64,000 bases of DNA from Pagrus major (taxonomy: Eukaryota > Chordata > Actinopteri > Spariformes > Sparidae). The notes below the pieces were generated by a model that made no database searches, was not told where the DNA came from, and worked only from the letters and a program-made list of their open reading frames with translations. The translations under genes and the position numbers were made by a program. Shown piece after piece: positions 11,701 through 21,996 of the stretch. The stretch's first letter is position 1. Every line of letters begins with the position of its first letter. The stretch spans positions 1,559,906 through 1,623,905 of the forward strand of contig NC_133221.1 of NCBI RefSeq assembly GCF_040436345.1, in the 5' to 3' direction.

Positions 11701-13585
11701 AAGTGATGTTTACACTTAATATTTCGCCTCATCAAGACAAAATCTGGAATAACGTGGATTTTTTTAAATCAAGAAATGAGATGTTGAAAGCAGAGATGAC
11801 GAACTTTCTTTATTGTCTTTTCAAGAAGGAAACATGGACATTATTACAAATTCAATAGACAGGAGATAGGAAAATAATAAATATTAAAAAAAACAGTCCT
11901 ACAGTTGGTAATCAGTCGTCTCCAGGTTCACACTGATGCTCAAGATAATAAATAAAAGTGCCCCAAACTTTTATTTATTACATTTACATACATTTTTCCA
12001 TGATAGTGCTATCATCTGTTCTGCCTGTAACAAACATAAATCCAAACAGATTTACTCTTTCCAAAATGATGTGCGTTAGGATCATCACACCCGGATCAGA
12101 ACAACTCGTGTTTCAAAGTTATTTGTACAGATAAAATTTCTTCCGTCGTTTATTTGACCTCTCGAGCAGAATGAAGAAAAAGTCCCTTTGAATCCTCCAC
12201 GTTTAAAACACAGGTCGGGTTTATTACTAATGAGTTTGTTTAACTCTTCTGGGGTGATATGATTTTAATCTTTACTGATAATTCACACTATATCTCTCAT
12301 TGCAGAAATATCATTTTATATGAGAAGTACAGACACATGTGGTCAGTTTTAATTGTACGGGGGACATTTTGAATTTAACACAACACTTTACAAACCAGGC
12401 TGAGCTGATTTTTTTGCTGTGTGGATTAAAGTTACACTATGAATAAAAAAAATTGTAATTTAAAACTTTCCTCCTCGTTTCCTTCCTCTTCCTCCTCTCG
12501 TCCATCTCCTTCCTCCTCCTCCTCTCCTCCATCTCCTTCCTCCTCCCCTCAGCCTCCTCTGTCCTCCTTCTGTTTCTGCTCCTCAACTTTTCACTCCTCA
12601 TCAAGTCAACTCCACAACAACACGATTATTATTCTCCTCTCTGCCACACAGCGGCTGACAGCAGGTTCAGGAGCTGGTCTCCTGCTAATAACAGCACCAA
12701 TCATTTTACAATCCGTGTCAATAAAAAGCAGATTGAGCACAAAACCGTCTGAGGACGAACAGCCGAAGACGTGAACGAGCCAAACGAAGATAAAAGCTGA
12801 ACGTCTGCAGCTTCAGACTTTCATCACTGTGTGTTCACACTGTGACCTTCAGCTGACCTTTACCTGACAGACACACGGATCAGTCCAGATCAATACTCTC
12901 TCCACGCTACATTATTTATCTCTGTAATTTTCTCTTTGTGATTTTGTGAAGCACTCACAGGACTCATGAAGGCTTCATTCACTATGAAACATCTGACAGG
13001 TCTCATTTATGATGCAGCAGCACTTTACCTCTGACGGCCTGAATGGAGTCAGACTGAGAGAAGCCAAATATATTGAATTCACAAAAAGAAATGAAAAATA
13101 AATTGTAGTTATTCTTGTGAAAGATGATTTTTCTGGTGCCAGTGGTGGGTTGTCCCACAGCAGGAGGACAGCGCCCCCCTGTGGTCACATCAACACACTG
13201 CAGGTTGTCGCCACAGTGGATGAAAACATCTGTTGTGAAAATAAAGTTTGATTTCATCTGTTAATAAATCTGATGTCCTCACTCTGATGTGATCAGTGAA
13301 CCAAACAGGAAGTCCTCAACCTCATCATCATCATCATCATCATCATCACCATCGTCCAGAAGTTCAGCCTGAAACATAAAAACCTCTCAGTCCTGAGTTC
13401 AGCTGTGAAATTCAGCAACACTCCTTCATGTAATCTGCACGTTAGTGAGATTTATGTGTGTTTGTGACTTTATTTCTCAATATCAATATGTTTACCTCAT
13501 TTTATCCATATGCTGTTCTCCATCATACAAATTGTCTTCATCATGTTCTGTAAATAAAACAAAGAACAAACTCTGACCAGAGTTG
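11701..13585. other. Intergenic DNA with small simple repeats
   Basis: Holds a TCCTCC-rich stretch (12475-12560) and (CAT)n at 13322-13351. The open frames at 12439-12774 and 13003-13257 are not supported as genes: the first is Ser/Pro low complexity, the second has no recognisable family. Confidence 0.45.
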
Positions 13586-13589
13586 TAAA

Positions 13590-14325
13590 AGGTCTCCAAA
13601 GGTCATACTCGAGTAAAAGTGTTAAAATATCTGATATCAAATGAACTTAAGTATCAAAAGTACGAGTACAAGTAAATTATACATATATTTACATGTACAC
13701 ACAGTATAACTGAACACTATGGGACGACTTTGTCTCTGATGCAGCATGTAATCTGTAAAGTAACTAGTAACTAAAGTGATCAAGTAAAAGTACAATATTT
13801 GCCTTCAAAATGTAGAGAGGAAGAATAAAGTAACAGAAAAGGGAAAAACTCAAGTTAAGCACAAGTACCTCAAAATTAAGTACAGTGCTTAAGTAAATGT
13901 ACTTAGTTACATTCTGCCACTGGATACTCGAGTACATTTATTGTCAGAAAATTACAATTTATTCTTAAGTACATTTAATATCGATACTCGATACTTTTGC
14001 TCGAGTACTATTCATTCATTTACAGCCATAAAGTTACAGTAACAGAAAGTCCAGAAATATTCACATTAAAACAAAGTATCAAAAGTTAAAGTAATCCTTA
14101 TGTAGAAGAGCCCAGTCAAGGAAGTTACCTTACTGTCTATATTACATTATTGATTTACTACCACTGATGCATTAATGTGTAAATAAATGATCAATAAGTC
14201 ATCGTAAAATCTTTAAAACGTCACTAAATCTGGAAAATGCAGCAGACGTAGGAAGAAGCACCAAATTGAAGAACTCAGTACCAGTAATTAAGTAAATGTA
14301 CTTAGTTACTTTCCACTGCTGGGGA
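13590..14325. repeat. Dispersed MITE-like repeats, GTACTTAGTTAC family
   Basis: Carries two end-like stretches reading AGTAAATGTACTTAGTTAC followed by a CCACTG/CCACTGCTGG terminus (13890-13922 and 14288-14322), and internal AGTAACTAAAGTGATCAAGT. The same sequence set occurs at 19860-19990, 40655-41080 and 52320-52925. It is a very common type of short non-autonomous fish DNA element. No coding capacity. Confidence 0.65.
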
Positions 14326-14899
14326 AGAAGAAGAGGAGACATTTCTGATCTGAGTTCATCTTTAATGACACAAACAGCTGATCAGCCTCACTGAACATCA
14401 ATAAATTAACACGTCGTTGAGAAGTTAAAGGGAACATTTGATTCAACCAATCAGCTGATTCCCTGTTCAGCACTTCCTGCTCGACTCCTCACGCTGAAGC
14501 TGAAACTGTGTTCACGTTCATCGTGGAGACGTTGAGATTTATTGCGTTCTGTTGAACAGTCAGAAGACAAAAACATGTCGCGGCTTCACGTTCAGCAGAG
14601 GTTCTGTTCAGCAGAGGTTCTGTTCTGGTTCTAACTGTTCAGCTGCTCGGACTTCAAGATGAACCGAGTCTGAACTCTAGTCTCAATCACACCGGACCTC
14701 CTGCTCCACATTCACCTGATGAAGTACAAAGAAATTAAAACAAAGAAGCACCATTAATGCAATAAAACAATGTTCGTCTTCCTGCTGAGAGCGGCGGTCT
14801 GAGACTTCTTCTCTAACTGAGCTTCTCTGGAAGTAACAACAGATTTAACGAGTTGTTTTACATGAAGGGGAGGTGACAGGTGTCGTTACCGATGTGAGG

Positions 14900-16160
14900 G
14901 GCACATGCACGAGTACGTCCGCCATCTTGGACAGACAGGTACGGCAACACGACTTGGACAAACCACATACAGAGTCTTTAAATGTGACAGAGCCAGGGGT
15001 CACTCTTCTCTAGAGATCCTTTTCAGAGTCGGCCCAGCTGTTACGACCGACAGGGACCAGCTGTTACGACCGACAGGGACCAGCTGTTACGACCGGCAGG
15101 GACCAGCTGTTATGACCGGCAGGGACCGCGGCCACACTTTTATGTTCCTTAATTAATTTATAACCCCACCGACATTTCTCTTGTGAACTACAGTGTTTCA
15201 TCACGACTGCCTGAACACCAGTCACCACGGCTTCCATGAAGAGCAACAGTAAATATACCAAAGATAAAATACGTTTAAGAAAAATCTATATTTTTTATAA
15301 TATTGTACAGTATAATACTAATACCAGACTGCATTGTGTAGTTTTGGGGAGTTTATATAATGTCTCAAAATCTCATTTTCCATGACTGGAAAACTGGTCA
15401 ACTGTTTTCCAGGTTTTCCAGGACACATGGGAACCCTGAGAGCCTCCTTCCAGAAGCATCCACAGACAGAGGGACGAGGAGCGACTGTAACACACCACAG
15501 TGGATCGAAACAGGGACAATCAGCTGAAAACAAACTCGCTTCAGAAATAAAATCTCTGACAACAAAAGTTAACTGCAGGCTGAAAGAAAACCGGAGCCGT
15601 ACTCATGTTTAGCTTATTGTAGTGTGATGCAGGTTGTGTGTGTGTGTTGATGTATTGTTGTATTTATAGTTTATTGTACTGTGACTTTATGATACTGGAT
15701 GTTTTATGTCTTACATGTAAAAACCCAACCAGGGACAAGAGCTGAAAATGACCAATAACAACAACCTGTCGGTGCAGCGCGTCAGTTACATTCTTTATAC
15801 TGGATCCAGATAAACTGCATCGTCCCTGTTCAATAAAACACAAATAATAAAAAAAACTGCAGTAAAAGAGAAAAGTTAGTTTATATTTATGATTATATTT
15901 GCAAATCTTCTACGAGAACAAACGAGAAAGACGTTAAGATCTCCACTACTGCCCATTAAACAAACAAAAATAACATATCTAGTTTATTTTAGTTTTCAAT
16001 CTCACTCGTGTAAATTTAATATCATATCCTATTTAATGCTTCTTCTACTATGTTCTTTTTCCGTCACACCGTCACTTTCACTGCAGGTCTGTATGAGGTT
16101 TGTCCGAGCTGTACTGCCGTATCTGGCTGTCCAAGATGGCCGACATACTTGCGCACGCGA
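14900..16160. mobile_element. Possible transposon bounded by ~88-bp inverted repeats
   Basis: 14900-14988 and the reverse complement of 16068-16160 match at roughly three-quarters of positions, sharing GCCATCTTGGACAG, TACGGCA and GGACAAAC-TCATACAG. The interior has no intact open frame. It could be one non-autonomous element of about 1.26 kb, or two unrelated insertions of one repeat in opposite directions. No target-site duplication was identified. Confidence 0.45.
15035..15126. repeat. 23-bp tandem repeat, four copies
   Basis: Four head-to-tail units beginning CAGCTGTTACGACCGACAGG at 15035, 15058, 15081 and 15104. The last two units carry GGCAGG in place of GACAGG. Confidence 0.95.
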
Positions 16161-17164
16161 CACTTGCTACCAGGCTGTGACGGCAGCACTTGTTTCAACG
16201 CTAACAGAGACTCGCTGCTAGAAACACCAGCTGAACCGTAGTTTTCCTGATGATACGGCTCGTCTGTTGTGACACGTCGTGTTTTCAACCTTTCAGCTTT
16301 TTCCTTTAATTACATCTGATGTCCAGAACAGGACGAGTCTGTCTGCGATCAGGCTCCGCTCAGATTTTACACCTCAGAGTTCAACTGCATACGTATATTT
16401 TAACAGTGGTATAAATCCTTCAGTGTCTCCAGGAGCTGTGTGAAGTCTGTCAGACGGCCTCGAGTGATGTCGCTCGAGTCGGCGTCGGCCGAAGACGACA
16501 CGTTTGAAACTGAAACGAAGACGTTAGCCGAGCAGACGTCTGTAGCTGCTCCTCATCTCTGCCGCAGGCTACATTAGCTGCTACTAGCATAACACACAAA
16601 CCTCGGATCGGATTGTCCGTGGTGGAGTTGCATTGTGGGTAATGTAGGCCCCCAGGTTTCGACAAGAAAAGGGAATAAAAATGGCGATATCTCTGGTTCT
16701 GCTGCATCGATCGTTACCCTTTCTTCTTCAAGGTGGCCATCATGAGTCTGACGGCGAGCGATGAGATGATAAATTACACTTTATATAAAACACAGGATGG
16801 TTTTAAAACGTTAGGCGGGACACACTGTAACCTTCTAATACAACACAATAATGAAAAGATAAAGAGATCTGGACGACGTTGTGGTCGGACATCAGGTGAC
16901 ACTCAGGATCGTGTCTGTCGTGTCCTCCGGCTGCGGCGGCAGTGATGTCACTTCCTGCCGCTGGGATCACATGATGACGACTGCGCTGAGATGAAGCAGC
17001 TCACACGAGGCAGCATGAAGCGCCTCCTCGACCTCATCCACACAAAACTCGCAGGTTTGATTCCTGTGACGGCAGCTTCTCCTCCTCCTCCTCCTCCCTC
17101 TCTCTCTCCTCCACACACACACTATGTCTCTCTCTCTCTCTCTCTCGCTCGCTCTGTCCGTCTC
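16161..17164. other. Region downstream of mrgbp; probable 3' UTR nearest the gene
   Basis: The mrgbp stop is at 17165-17167 on the minus strand, so DNA just below it is likely 3' UTR; the polyadenylation site was not settled. 16628-16660 (TTGCATTGTGGGTAATGTAG) matches an arm of the fold-back repeat at 39995-40300. 17077-17165 is CT-rich. Confidence 0.4.
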
Positions 17165-19392
17165 TCAGGTGCGTCTCCTCTTGGCGCCTCCCGGACTCGC
17201 CGGGTTGGAAGACGACAGCAGTTTGTCGGCCGTTCGACTCCTCTTCCTCTTCTCCGCCTCCTTCCCTCCTCCTCCTCCTCCCGCTGCTCCTCCCTCGCTG
17301 CCTCCCTTCTCTTTGTCTCGCTCTCTCTCCTTGTCCCGACTGCTGCTCGTTCGCTCCGACATCTTCACCGAGGAGTTACTGCCTGGAGAGAGAGAGCGAG
17401 AGAGAGCGACAGGAAATGAGTCATACAAACTGTACGTCACATCATATCATGTTAATAACACAGTTGGACCTGTTGCATCTTTGGTTCATGAGTTCATCTG
17501 GTTGCTGTTTCACTAGAAACTGAGTCGTTGATAGTCATTGTTGTTGTTGTTGTTGTTTTACAGTTGTGGTCACAGAACCAAGAGACGAAACTCACAGTAA
17601 AGATAAAAGATAAAATTAGATTGAATTGCATTTTTCCCCAAATTTCTACAGAATACTGAGGCTGAACTAATTAACGATGATGATATTATCGTTAATTTGT
17701 TTCATGATAAGATATTATTGCAAATTTGTTCGGCCACAATAATCATGTAGTGAAACTGATATCTGACAGCCCTGATTAAAACAGAAAAGCTTCATGTCTA
17801 CAAGGCAGCGGAGGTAAACGACGGCACGATGTTTTCAAAGACGGCTTCCTGTCCGGTCTCACGACTCTGCACATCCCTGATTCGATCTGACTTTTGATTT
17901 TAAGGTTACGATTTGATTCAATGTTTTATTTAACAGACAGAAAATCTGTTCACAGCAAAGTGACACAGGGCAGTTTAAAGGTGTAATATGTGTCGAACTC
18001 ATACTAAAAACAAATAGGAGGCAGCATGTTGCTAGATTAAGTTCTGTACTGTAGCTTACATTAGCTAGTTAGCTCAGTTAGCCTTGTAAGTAGTGGTCTA
18101 GAATGAGAGCTCTGAGTACCGGGGACTCCAGGGGAGTGTCGGTGTTTACACCACTAGCACTGGAGCAGGTCAGGGCTAGTTAGTTAGCATGCTGCGATAC
18201 ACGACGCAGACATCATACTGTAAAAACTTATCTTTAAGTTGACAGTGTGACAGAAATGACAGGACAGACAAAGAACCGCTGCGTCTGAGCACCGTGAACA
18301 GAGACGGTACCTTCTTCATGTGTAGCCGGAGGTTCTCTCTCCATCCTGAACTCCTCTTTGCTGTCCTCCTCTGAGCCCAGCTTCCCTGAGAGAGAAACGT
18401 CCAGAGAAGTGTTTGTGCCTTCAAAGCATCAATGAGCAGAATTTAAACATTTCAGACGTCGTTGACTGTCGGTGTTTGTATCGACACTAACTGGGAATCC
18501 AAATCAAATGTGACTCCACCTTCACCCACCTGTCTCTGTCCTCGGCAGCAGGACGACTTACGGGAGAAATGTACTGAACAGAGCTGTGTTTACATGTAGG
18601 CTCAGCACTGTTTGTATTGACTGACCCTTTTGATTCTATCAGTGAAGCTGCTGAGTTCATGGGCACTCCGGGAGGCTTGATAAGTTATTACAGACACCAT
18701 TAATAAGTTGACATTAATAACACGTAAACAGCAGCTGATCTGTGTGATGTAAACAGCTGCACGCTGACTGACAGAGACAGTCTGTTCCATGAGAAACACT
18801 TCCTGTGAGGCCGTACTTACACATGCGTTGAGCTAAATGCTAACGGCAGCATGCTAACATGCTGATGTTTAGTAGGCATAATGTTTACCATGTTTACTAT
18901 GTTAGCTCTGAATGTTAGCATGCTAACAGTAGCTACGAGACGAGACCAGAGCTTTACATGGTGGTCTATGAGATAAACAGAAGAAGTGAGTGAAGCTGCA
19001 GAGAACAGAAGAAGATCATGTTCTAGTGGAGGCGTCACATCATGTCCTCACATGATGTCGTCACATCACATCATGTCCTCACATCACATCATGTCCTCAC
19101 ATCCCATCATGTCCTCACATCCCATCATGTCCTCACATCCCATCATGTCCTCACATCCCATCATGTCGTCACATCCCATCATGTCCTCACATCCCATCAT
19201 GTCGTCACATCCCAGCGTGTAAAATGTTTAAATAACTGCAAGGAACTGTGGGTAATCTACAGAGAGAGAGCCACATTATCATCCCAACAGAGATCACGCT
19301 CTCACCTTCTTTAACCTCCTGGATGATGTCATCAGGCAGAGAGAAGCTCTTCTCTGAGTTTGGAAACGGCAGGATCTCCGACTCGTGCTGCA

Positions 19393-19435
<43 letters not shown>

Positions 19436-19476
19436 AGTCACATACCAAAGGTTTCACAAGTGATGAACACAGTCAG

Positions 19477-19521
<45 letters not shown>

Positions 19522-21863
19522 TCACCAGAGCCTGCATGTCGTACATGGTTCCCAGATGGTCCCAGATGACGGAGGAGGAAACCTGCCGGCCGATGTTCTG
19601 ACTGAACTTGTCTCTGATACAGATCATGTGGAAGTGACGGTTCACTCCTGAAGAGACACACACACAGTTACACACTCGCTCTATACAGTGTAATAAATAA
19701 TAATAAACTTTATTTATACAGCACCTAATAAACAATGGTAGAAGCAGAATTTAATACAAATGAGACAATTAGGGGTCGACTGATACGACTTGTTCAGCAG
19801 CGGTTTTTAAAATCGAGGTGTGTGAAAAACAATATTTGGGACCGATATTCATTTGCACTAAAAACAAACAGTGACAAAATTAAAGTAAAATTTACTCAAG
19901 TACTGTTCTTGAGTACAATTTTCAGGTACTTCTCTGCTACTTCATACTTCCCCTCCACTACATTTATTTGATAACTTTAGTTACGTTGCAGATTGAGATT
20001 ATTTTATTGTTTATAGACTATTAATTGTGACGTGTTATCAATCAGACAGTGTTACTGGCAGGATGTTGCATCAGAGCCAAAGTAGCTCATTTGTTTTAAT
20101 TGGTGTATTTTATAGGCTATCTGACATAAAAAATAAACCGATACAGAGACAATTCAGATGATTATCTGATTATCGTCCAGACAGTTACAGATAAAACAAA
20201 GCTACACCTGAAGATGTTGAAGAACAGTGAGGACATAAAGTCTGAGACCTCGAGTCAAAATATATAAATATTTATTTTCTATTTGTTTCAAATGTTCAAT
20301 ACAAATAATAATATCAGTTTTATCAGTTTGAGTGAAAAGTTGAATCTTTGAAAAATGTCCATGAATGTCAGAATATCTCAGTATCTGGTTTGTCCTCCTT
20401 CATGCACTCGAGCTGCATGGACTCCACAAGTGAGTGTAGAACCTGCTGACTCATGTTACCCCAGCATGATGTGACAGGGTTCCACAAAGCTTCTTGTTTG
20501 GCTTTCTTTGTCTCCAAGTGCCCCCATAAATGTTGAATGGTGTTGAGGTCCGGTGACTGTGGAGGACAGTCCAGGACAGTCAGGACTCCTCGGTCTTCTC
20601 TGGTCTTTGAGGTGCGTTTGGGCTCCACAAACATCGAACCAGAGGGTGGAGCACGTCTCTGAAGGATGGAGTGGTGCTTCTGCTCGGTCAGGGTGGAGTC
20701 AGTCCTGTGCAGGAGTCTGAAAACATCTTCCAGCACCATGTTTCACTGTGGCTTTGAAACACTGTGGGGTCGTTCTGTCTCCTGTCCGCCTCCTTACATA
20801 CACCCTCCTGTTACTGACACTGATCCATCACTGGGATTCATCAGTAAATACACTCTTTTTATTGTATTTCTGAGCCCAACTCAAGTGTTTGTCCTTGTTT
20901 CCCTCCTGAGAAGTGGTTCAGAAACGTCTCCCCGTCCTCTGAGGCACTACAGGACAGCCTTCTGACAGGACGACTGCTGATTGATTATTCAATAAATTCA
21001 GTATCTGTGGTGAAGTGTTTTCCATCTCTCAGTGAACTGAGCTTCATGTGTTGATCCACTGATGGTGTGATCACTTTGGCTTTGGATACAACTGAGCTCC
21101 AGCACTGACCCCTGACAAGCCTTTAGTCCAATCACGATTAGACACTGAATAACTTCGCGTACCTTCTGAATCTGATCATTTCTGATTAATTCCAGGTTTA
21201 TGTGACGATATTACAGATTTTAAACGTGGTGTCAGACTTTTGGACTGCACCGTGTAAACACAGAATGCACACTGGTTATTTTAACTCGATGTTGATGTGA
21301 ATCTTTACATTTCCCATGACCCCTGAACGCGGCACAGACCTGCACCTTGACACCTGGAGTTTAAGTTTATTTTTGGGGGAAATGAAACTTTAAATATAAT
21401 CTCAGTGTCTTATTTTAAGCTCTGGTCGGATTTCACTGCAGCTGAGGCTGATCTGTCTCTGATCGGGTTTGTTTTCAGCTCAAACTATTTTATTTTTGGA
21501 CAAAATTAGAAAAACTAGCGGAAGAAAAACAGAAGAAGTCAAACTGGCGTCCAGTAATTAGACGGACCCCTCGGACGCGTCCGGGACCTCCAGTCCGGGA
21601 CACGGCGGGTTAAACGGGTCGGAGTGTGTAGCAGTTAGCGGAGTGTGTAGCAGTTAGCGGAGTGTGTAGCAGTTAGCGGCTCCAGCGGCTAACATGCTAA
21701 TAAACGTTAGCTGCCTCTTACCGACGGGCTTGTGTCCGATCATCGCGTGAAACAGACAGACCTCCACCTCGTGGCTCCACACCACCGAGTCCTCCCCGGG
21801 AACCAGCGCCGCGTCCGGAGGCTTCTCGTCGGTCTGATTCAGCGTCACGTCTGCTTCCCCCAT
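17165..21863 (-). CDS. mrgbp: MRG/MORF4L-binding protein (MRGBP), complete, five coding exons
   Basis: Subunit of the TIP60/NuA4 histone acetyltransferase complex, a nuclear chromatin regulator that binds MRG15-type proteins (family knowledge). Coding exons, in transcript order: 21722-21863, 19526-19647, 19306-19387, 18311-18385, 17165-17382. All have GT-AG borders and the phases join to 212 codons; human MRGBP is of similar length. The conserved EAF7-type core spans about residues 28-115 ([20 protein letters not shown], then [20 protein letters not shown] and [20 protein letters not shown]). Exon 4 is acidic and poorly conserved. Exon 5 is Ser/Lys/Glu- and Gly-rich with basic, nuclear-signal-like KRKRSR and a C-terminal AKRRRT typical of the family. 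The start is the first ATG in exon 1, giving MGEAD as in the human protein. Intron 1 holds a Tc1 relic, intron 2 is almost all CA/GT repeat, intron 3 holds an 18-bp minisatellite. Very sure of identity. Confidence 0.95.
17975..18185. repeat. Dispersed repeat in mrgbp intron 4, related to 3475-3735
   Basis: Shares ordered phrases with 3475-3735, including TTAGCTAGTTAGCTCAGTTAG and the GAGCTC and GTTTACA blocks. It sits in the mrgbp intron between exons 4 and 5. Old, diverged, non-coding. Confidence 0.55.
19040..19216. repeat. 18-bp minisatellite in mrgbp intron 3
   Basis: Tandem TCCTCACATCCCATCATG units, about nine in a row, with early units carrying ATCAC in place of ATCCC and some carrying GTCGTC in place of GTCCTC. 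Because the unit is a multiple of three it creates open frames on the plus strand; these are not genes. Confidence 0.95.
19388..19525 (-). promoter_or_regulatory. mrgbp: mrgbp intron 2: (AC)n at the 5' splice site and (GT)n at the 3' splice site
   Basis: This intron is only 138 bases. Read on the coding (minus) strand it starts GTGAGG, runs straight into about 40 bases of (AC)n (19480-19519), has a spacer of 47 bases, then about 39 bases of (GT)n (19394-19432) ending TGATGCAG. The two tracts are complementary and could fold into a long stem that brings the splice sites together. The acceptor has no polypyrimidine tract. This arrangement, (AC)m-(GT)n, has been reported for fish introns in which RNA pairing stands in for U2AF2; that link is from memory. 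Function here is inferred. Confidence 0.6.
20230..21252 (-). pseudogene. Tc1/mariner transposon relic with broken transposase, in mrgbp intron 1
   Basis: On the minus strand 20368-20739 encodes the C-terminal half of a Tc1-type transposase: [14 protein letters not shown], then the DDE-region signature [19 protein letters not shown] and a tail ending in LVESM. The usual QQDNDPKHTS block has decayed to a few residues (EPKRTSK) and the N-terminal helix-turn-helix half is not open. Ends resembling inverted repeats read AAAGTCTGAGACC (20237-20249) and GGTGTCAGACTTTTGGACTG (21226-21245). It is non-functional and lies antisense to nothing coding. Confidence 0.7.
21621..21677. repeat. 19-bp tandem repeat, three copies, in mrgbp intron 1
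   Basis: Three perfect units of GGAGTGTGTAGCAGTTAGC starting at 21621, 21640 and 21659. It lies about 45 bases inside the intron from the exon 1 donor. Confidence 0.95.
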
Positions 21864-21996
21864 TTTACACCGACAGGCTGAAACAGGCTGAAGAAGCTAA
21901 CAGAGCTAGCGGAGCTAACAGAGCTCGAGCGGAGTCTCGAGACTGTTTTGTTCCGCCTCCTTCGCCGGTAACCGGAAGTTTGCGCGTACTTCCGGG
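21864..21996 (-). promoter_or_regulatory. mrgbp: mrgbp promoter with paired ETS-type sites
   Basis: Just upstream of the mrgbp start codon, ACCGGAAGT at 21971-21979 and its inverse ACTTCCGG at 21988-21995 form two facing ETS/GABP-type sites about 110-130 bases before the ATG. This is a common TATA-less housekeeping promoter layout. The transcription start was not mapped. Confidence 0.55.

Noticed and set aside
12439-12774. 111-codon Ser/Pro-rich frame
   Set aside because: Low-complexity TCC repeat origin and no homology.
19035-19216. CRISPR-like regular repeats (18-bp array), also 31415-32332
   Set aside because: The units are contiguous with no unique spacers and lie in introns of animal genes; they are minisatellites.
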